In this document: positions 58,340 to 64,000 of the stretch, piece after piece
How positions within the stretch are numbered: the first letter of the stretch is position 1
Layout: the number at the start of each line of letters is the position of its first letter
From: Hemileia vastatrix
Taxonomy: Eukaryota; Basidiomycota; Pucciniomycetes; Pucciniales; Zaghouaniaceae
Assembly: GCA_030280995.1 (NCBI GenBank)
Contig: JASXTE010000001.1
Span: 2,464,001 to 2,528,000 of the forward strand
Direction of reading: 5' to 3'
Length of the DNA: 64,000 bases
Program-made: the position numbers and the translations under genes
The notes under the pieces: generated by a model
Database searches by the model: none
The model's input: only the letters and a program-made list of their open reading frames with translations
Told to the model about the DNA's origin: nothing

Positions 58340-59060
58340 TAGATTACACTCTCCATTTTTTGCTACCTCAATTGACAACCTCACAATATCTCCACACAAA
58401 TTTTTTTACCTTGTCATTTCTTTTAATTCTATTACCACCCCCCACCCTTCTATTGCCCTCCTGATACATTTGCTACACCCTCTAAGCTTCAAAATCCAAG
58501 TTTAAGCCCTCCACTCTATTTTCACTTTTAACACAACTCCACCCATTTGGCTACCATCCTCATCCCTCACCAATCCTTTCTTGCCTCTCCCTACCCTACC
58601 ACACCCCTTTCAACCTTACCCTATCTATTTTTGCCTCAACTCCACTTCACTCCTTTTATAACTAATTAAAATGCTTTTGCTTTCAACCCCCTTTTTTTAC
58701 CCTTCACCCCAGACATTCACCACCCCACCCCAATCCACACATTCAATTTTCATCCAACCCCTATGTCTTTCCAAATTACCCCCTTTTCTGCCTATAGAGT
58801 AAAAGGGGCTAGAAGGGGAGAAAAAGGAGTGATATCAAGAAATTTGGGGTGGAATGTGATGAAGAGGGGAATAAATAGTGTGTTAAGGGGAGCAAAATAA
58901 GTGAGGAGGGGTGTAATGGGTTTATTAGGGGTGGAGAAGGGGGAATAAGGGTTTGGGATGGGACAGTTCTTGGTAGACTTAAATAAAATGTAAGAGGGAG
59001 AAAATTTCAGACGGGAGAAGAATGAGATTTGAAGTTTGAGGGAGAAAAGTACTTGTAAGG
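58340..59060. repeat. Polypyrimidine to polypurine switch
   Basis: The plus strand is C/T-rich from about 58340 to 58795 and G/A-rich from about 58800 to 59050, with a sharp change at 58797. The ORFs 58314-58505 (+) and 58792-59166 (-) arise from this composition. Same architecture as 14880-15480 and 40760-41350. Confidence 0.65.
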
Positions 59061-60039
59061 AACATTCTGAAAAAATGTAAGCACAAAAATTATATAATAT
59101 ATTTTGAGACTTCAAAATCATAATGGTATGAAACATCCCAAAAAAAAACTCAAAAATATTTTTCAATATTTATTAAACATAGATTTTATTCTCATAAAAA
59201 TTGGATTTTTTATTCTTTTAATATAATGAAGGTCATGATAGGTTATATTTTTAATAGAATTGGGCCCATTTCCTGTTTTAAGTTTTATAAATATGGGATG
59301 TAAATCAATCTTAAAAATTGTTCTATTGACTAAATTTAATGTTAAATTATTTTAAAGAGTGTTTCAACTTCCACAAATATTTTGAAAATGAATAAATAAA
59401 TAATAATATTGATTGATATAATGAGAAAAGGTGTTTATTTCTCAATTTTTTACTGATAAAAATTTAATGAAATATAGAAATTCAATAAAAGTTTTCTTAA
59501 TGAATAATTTCTTAGAATATTGGAAGTTTTATCTATATATTCATAGGGTGAATACTCTATAAATTTTTGTGAAATCTCTTATAATTCAAATTATCTGAGA
59601 GTTTCATTAGATTCAAAAAATGAAAAAAAATTATGATTTTTCAAAATCTTATGAAGCCACAAGGCTAGATTGATAGTGGGGCTAATTTGTTTTTTTATCC
59701 CTTCAACAAATTCTCTAATTCAAGTATAAATATTTTTTGAACTATTAATAAACTGTGGTTCAATGAAGGTTCAAATTAGTTTCAAGGTTTTTTCAAATTA
59801 AATTCACTTTTTCTTCATGATTGTTCTATCACTTCCTCAATGTGTGCTAAATTAGATATAAATTAGGGTTCAAGGTTGCAGACTTGCTAGCAAGTAGGCC
59901 CTCAATATTGTGTGGTGTTATATATTCATGAAATTATAATAATAATAATAATTAACTTTTAAAAAGAAGGAAGAAGAAACCCATTCATTTCAAGTGAAAA
60001 TTTCCAAACAATTGACATCATTGAAAATAATCTATTGGG

Positions 60040-60252
60040 TGTAATGTATAACAAATCAAAAGTTGTGACTTCTAGCCACTTAGTTGAGGAAAATTACTCT
60101 TCTCTGTGTGTATAGCTAAACCCAAAAAGCTTGAGTTGTTCTTGTTGACACAGCATTAGACTTAGTCCCAGAGTAACTGGGGAAAATTCCAGGTGCTGCG
60201 AAAGCAGGTTTATATACATGGTAACAAAGTACGTAAAGCTATGTACATAACA
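60040..60252 (-). repeat. Probable 3' LTR of copia element 3 (about 213 bp)
   Basis: Read on the minus strand it starts TGTTATGTACATAGC just after the polypurine tract and may end ATACATTACA, which would give TG..CA with inverted ends (TGTTATGTA against TGTAATGTA). It contains TATATAAACC (60208-60217) as a TATA box. The end is inferred, because the partner LTR is not in the window. Confidence 0.6.
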
Positions 60253-60666
60253 CCCCCCACTTTTTTACTATTTGCTCCAACTCATTTCAATATGTGCCTT
60301 ATTTATTATTTATATATGATAAAATGATTATTTAAAACTTGGAGAATAATAACAGAGAAAAGAAAAAAAATTAACCCAGATCAAGAAAAGAATAGATAAA
60401 AAAAATTGAGATATCTAGATAGGAAAAAGATGAAATAAAAAAATAAATAAAAAATGGATAACAATTTTTTTTTCTTTTTTATTGTTATTATTATTATTAC
60501 CAGTCACCTATTTCTTTACTTTTCTCTTTAACTATGTTTGATCTCAATCCCTTTATCAGAATATCTGCTCATTGATAATGAGTCAATACCCATTTTAATT
60601 TAATTATTTTTTATAGATTTTTTCATTTACAAAATAAAAACTTCCTTCAATATGGTGTGTCCTTTT
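60253..60666. other. Copia 3 tail between RNase H and the 3' LTR
   Basis: A/T-rich DNA including a TTATTATTATTA run near 60483-60500 and the last RNase H codons in broken frame (toward 60600). No other gene. Confidence 0.5.
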
Positions 60667-61950
60667 CTATGAGGGTTTATTAGTTGGGATAGATAAATCT
60701 CCCAAGTTATCACAATATACTGTTGTTTTCAGTAATTCAGGACATATATCTTTCAGTAAGTTAGTGAGCAAGATGATGTCTTTGACTCCATTCTTGAGTG
60801 CTATGTACTCAGCATAAAACGAAGAGTTAGCTACTGTCAATTGGTGCCTAGAAGAACATACCAAAGTACATTTGTTGAGAAATATTATGTGTCCATTAGT
60901 AGAATGTGCAGATTGTCCCCCCCCCCCCCAGGTTGTGTCATTGTAGCATTTGAGAATGGGATTAGCTTTTTCAGGATGGAGATGAAGTTTTTTTTTGGAG
61001 GTGTATTCTAGATATATAATTAGATGAAGTAATGCATTCCAGTGATCTCCATCAGGTTTCTCTGAAAACTTGGCTAGATAATTGACTGGAAACAATAAAT
61101 CAGGTTGCGTAGAGATGGCTACATAACCAAGGGCCCCAACTATTGATAAATATCCTTTTGAGTTGATAAATTTATCAGATATATTAGAGTTTTCTAATTT
61201 GAGGTTCAATGTTAATGGTGTGGTAGTCAGTTTAGCTGGGTTGTGTTTTTGTAGTATTTTTGATATCAGTTGATAACTGTCTATTTCAAAGCTTAAATAT
61301 GTTTGCTTAACACACATTCCAACATTATGATCAAGAGTTTCAGACCATTTTATTTTGAAATATCTTCTTAATTTTGTTTCCAGGTCTTTCAGAATATTGT
61401 CTGAGCTTTCCCTCACCACACCGTCATCAACATTTAGCCATATAAAACTGATATTCTCATTGTTACTTAGGATATAGAAACTTTGATCATAATGACTTGC
61501 CTTATAGCCTAAATATTTGAATTTACCTGCTATCAGCTACCACCAACACCTTGTGGGTTGTTGTGTCCCATACAGTGCTTCTTTCAGGTGTAATACATTC
61601 AATGGGTTAGTGAGTATCATTCCTTTAGGGGGCTGTACCCAGACATCTTCTTTTATTGGAATATGGAGATAAGCTTCTGTTATATCAAAAGACTTAACTT
61701 ACCAGTTGTGCTTTACAGAAAATGTGAGGAGAACGCGGAGGGATGAGAAAATAGCTGTTGGCACAAATTTTTTGTTGAAATCTATGTGGTATTGCTGATG
61801 GAACCCCTTGGCCACATATCTGGCTTTATATAATTGTGATTTGGATGTTGGATTCTTGATAGCAAACACCCATTTAGCTTGCATGGATTTGCTACCAGTT
61901 GGGAGGCTGTTTTCTTCCCAAACTTGAATATCTACCATATTTTGTAGCTA
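60667..61950 (-). pseudogene. Copia 3 reverse transcriptase and RNase H (frameshifted)
   Basis: RT begins with MQAKWVFAIKNPTSKSQLYK, KARYVAKGFHQQYHIDFNKK and LLTFSVKHNW (61938-61699). The active-site loop WLNVDDGVV (about 61419-61445) keeps both aspartates. The following 250-codon frame (61419-60667) has the RT tail (LGYVAISTQPDLLFPVNYLAKF) and RNase H (VANSSFYAEYIAL with Glu, VYCDNLGDLS with Asp). The first RNase H Asp region reads CYNDTTWGG. A 12-base G run lies in this frame (60918-60929 on the plus strand as C). Stops near 61690 and 61540 break the RT. Confidence 0.85.
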
Positions 61951-62099
61951 TTTTTGGCATGCTAACTTCCATTTATCTACATCAGCGCTTTTCATTGCTT
62001 GTTTTTAGGTATTTGGAATTTCAATACCCCCTGAGTTACCAGTGGAAAAAATTTCTTCTACTGATTTTTTTCAGGATTCTATTGTTTTTTCAGCAGTAA

Positions 62100-63070
62100 A
62101 TTCTCCAAATGTAAGGGGGCTAAGAATATGTTATAGGGAGCCTTTGGAAATTGTTGGGAGTGTAGTCATTTGCGCAGCGGTTTCATTTGTAGGTAATATG
62201 TCACCTGGAAAATTTGCCATAGCAGATTTGATGTACATGTTCAAAACTTCATGCCAGAAAATCCATCCAAATTTGTTTTGAGAATAGCCAACAATTTTTC
62301 ATTTAAGGCCTTGGTTGCCATGCTTGATCCTTCTCTCTTTATGTACATGAAAAATTGCATCTTCTCCAAATATTTGAAAATTTGAAATTTCTGGTACAGC
62401 ACCAAATAGTATGTTGAGAGGAGTTGTACTTTCCACCTTACTGTTAGGCACTCTGTTGTGAACTCATGCTTCCCACTTATAGGAGAGACCCCAAAATCTT
62501 TTAGGTAGGCCACTTGCTGCTAGATTTGTATGTGCCATATCTCCTACTGTTCTATTGAATCTTTCAGCTGACCTGTTTTTCTCATGATGATATGGGTGCG
62601 TTACTTTGTGGATGGCACCAACTTCCTCCAGATATTTGAGTAGTTCTTTTGTTATGAGTTCACCTCCATCTGTCCTCAGTGTGATCAGTTGTTGGCCTGT
62701 GACTGTACCTTGTCTCTGATGAAATGACTTGAAGGCTGAGACTGCTTTGGCTTTGCTTTTAAGGAGGAATACTTCTTCATATGTAGAATATTACTTACAG
62801 AATATTGCTGCCCATAGACATCTGTTCACTGTTTCTTCTTTTATGGGACCTATCAAATCACCTACAATTAGACCCACTAGTTGGTCAGGGTGATTTTCAC
62901 ATTTGGCAGAGTATTGTCTTGTGCTCTTACAAATTTTTCAGTCTTCACACAATATCTTGCCTTTTGGGAGGTCATTCAGGTAGCCCTTTTCTGTCTGGAA
63001 TTTTATTGTTTTACTTAAAACTCTTTCACCAACATGCCCCAATTGTCTGTGCCAATTGAGCAAGGATCCT
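62100..63070 (-). pseudogene. Copia 3 integrase (stops and frameshift)
   Basis: Read on the minus strand: LNWHRQLGHVGERVL (first half of the HHCC site), LCEDxKIC, where x is a TGA codon (62938-62940) at the place of a Cys, VGDLIGPI (first Asp), LRTDGGELIT (second Asp), HPYHHEKNRSAERFNRT (Glu region), then a frame change near 62480 and NSKVESTTPLNILFGAVPE. The core acidic residues are present. It is not expressible as it stands. Confidence 0.83.
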
Positions 63071-63341
63071 TTAGTCGCTGGAGGTGGGTGTACTGATTAG
63101 TTATTGACAAACTCAATGAAAGGAGTAGTAACGTACAAATAGATATGTATATCATTGCAAAAAATTGATTCATTACTAAAAACATTAATCAACCATCTTC
63201 TTAAACAGGCATCTTTTTTTCCTATTAATAAAATTTTATCATTTTTTTAATTTCTATATTTTTATCTTTATAAAGTTTAAACACTAGTCTACATTTCACA
63301 AGACTAGCTAAGTAGATTAGAGTTTTATTTACATCGTTGCT

Positions 63342-63539
63342 TTAGAACACGTTTTTTAGAATTACTCTTTGTCCTCCTATTCCTGCAAGATGTAATGAAC
63401 CAGTACCAGTAATAAAACTCTGGTTAGTTTTGGTTTCCACTTTACTTGGAATTGGTTTTTCCAATTCCACATAGTCAGTGAGAAGGTTCACATCACTGGT
63501 TACATGGTGGGTAGCACCACTATCTAGTAGAGCTTGCAA
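63342..63539 (-). pseudogene. Copia 3 protease region
   Basis: ALLDSGATHHVTSDVNLLTD is the copia protease active site with Asp-Ser-Gly-Ala and His-His. A segment ending GIGGQRVILKNVF follows. Between it and the integrase (63080-63340) the frame is lost. Confidence 0.87.
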
Positions 63540-64000
63540 GGTGCTGGCCAGGTCATTATTTAGCCATTATAAGATGTTAATATCTAAACCATCAATTGCC
63601 ATCTTAAGAGTGTTTATGTTAGCTTCCTCAAGCATGATCAGTTCTTGTCCTGAAGGTGCAGAATTTTTCATATCAGCTTGATTAGCCTGAGGTGGTGGAT
63701 GTTTTCTGGTCAGAGGGTGGTTCAGTTTTTTATTTATATTCAGCTGTCTTTGAATTTCTCTAATGAGATGGAGGCCATCATCAAAAACTGGATTTTGAAA
63801 GCTGTAAGGACAACCATAGAATGTGTGAGCTGTTGAATCACATTCAGATCAGTACCATCTAGCATTCAGTGGTTGGTAAGAGTCCATTCTATTAGTGGGA
63901 TTCGATGTGGAGCTAGATGGTTGTCAATGATTTGGGTTTCTATATATGTTTGCTTCCATGGTGGTAGTTGAAATGTTGGAGGGAGAAGGGTTTATGCTTG
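63540..64000 (-). pseudogene. Copia 3 gag C-terminus with zinc knuckle whose first Cys is TGA
   Basis: At 63810-63851 the minus strand reads xSECDSTAHTFYGC, where x is TGA at the position of the first Cys of CX2CX4HX4C. The remaining Cys, His and Cys are present. A Pro/Lys-rich linker (NHPLTRKHPPPQANQADMKN) leads to protease. The gag start is beyond the right edge. Confidence 0.7.

Larger units (their letters stand above)
53796..59917. mobile_element. Probable 6.1-kb nonautonomous TIR element of the CACCAC family with nested solo LTR
   Basis: Left end (T)ACCACACAATATTTGGGGG followed by the palindrome at 53817-53832 and CTCAACTTGAAGTTAGATGG. Right end, read on the other strand, CACCACACAATATTGAGGGC with the palindrome at 59881-59896. 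The subterminal words at the two ends are the two known types of this family. The flanks are ATA and TTA, so the 3-bp duplication is not clean, and the two ends could belong to separate elements. A 1501-bp solo LTR lies inside. No transposase. Confidence 0.58.
60040..64000 (-). mobile_element. Ty1/copia LTR retrotransposon 3, cut by the window edge
   Basis: The minus strand runs gag (edge), protease, integrase, RT, RNase H, then a polypurine tract (AGTGGGGGGTG) and a probable 3' LTR at 60040-60252. The 5' LTR lies outside the window. It is a different copia lineage from elements 1 and 2, judged by integrase wording (HPYHHEKNRSAERFNRTVGD). Broken by stops and frameshifts. Confidence 0.85.

Noticed and set aside
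62938..63851. Genetic-code change with TGA read as Cys
   Set aside because: Other stops and frameshifts break the same elements, and intact genes here use normal Cys codons; mutation is the simpler reading.
1..64000. tRNA, rRNA, riboswitch or CRISPR elements
   Set aside because: I looked for cloverleaf and conserved rRNA words by eye and found nothing I would defend.

Overview
The window looks like gene-poor, transposon-dominated, AT-rich DNA from a filamentous basidiomycete, most probably a rust fungus (Pucciniales). The evidence is the low GC content, short introns of about 70-170 bp, the basidiomycete type of Ty3/gypsy and Ty1/copia polyproteins, and a MYB/SANT-like transposon gene of a type I associate with rusts. 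The taxonomic call is inference; no rRNA or tRNA gene is visible.

Layout. 1-7585: a tandem satellite of about 607 bp per unit, each unit carrying a near-perfect 46-bp palindrome (12 seen). 7586-9490: AT-rich DNA with a 26-bp repeat and one end of a TIR element. 9495-10450: a broken Harbinger/PIF-type transposase gene with a recognisable intron. 10454-25683: one long Ty3/gypsy element on the minus strand with two 443-bp LTRs. Its enzymes are broken, and between integrase and the 3' LTR it carries plus-strand Cys-rich/Ser-rich ORFs. It is interrupted by a 2.03-kb TIR element (14308-16337) and by an LTR-like insert in gag (about 23620-24770). 25886-31210: a Ty1/copia element with very short LTRs and an integrase ORF that keeps its catalytic residues. 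31445-31869: a foldback (nested hairpin) element.

32452-36842 holds the only convincing host gene: a three- or four-exon gene for a large Ser-rich, mostly disordered protein with one central coiled coil. CpG dinucleotides are common in and around it and rare in most of the surrounding elements.

36843-64000 is again repeats: a divergent LTR-like copy (about 37662-38547), polypyrimidine/polypurine switch DNA, a cluster of six small hairpins (42940-43235), a TIR end at 44486, a MYB/SANT-like pseudogene (44762-45530), an old solo LTR (45647-47170), a complete but decayed Ty1/copia element with matching 638-bp LTRs and a 5-bp target duplication (47874-53235), a 261-bp MITE (53381-53641), a probable 6.1-kb TIR element (53796-59917) holding a 1501-bp solo LTR with a perfect target duplication (54733-56233), and a third Ty1/copia element that runs off the right edge (60040-64000).

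The elements do not form a pathway; they are layers of insertion. The least ordinary items are the palindrome satellite, the TIR family marked by a subterminal 18-bp palindrome and 3-bp target duplications, the antisense Cys-rich ORFs in the gypsy element, and the clear CpG-decay difference between two copies of the same solo LTR.
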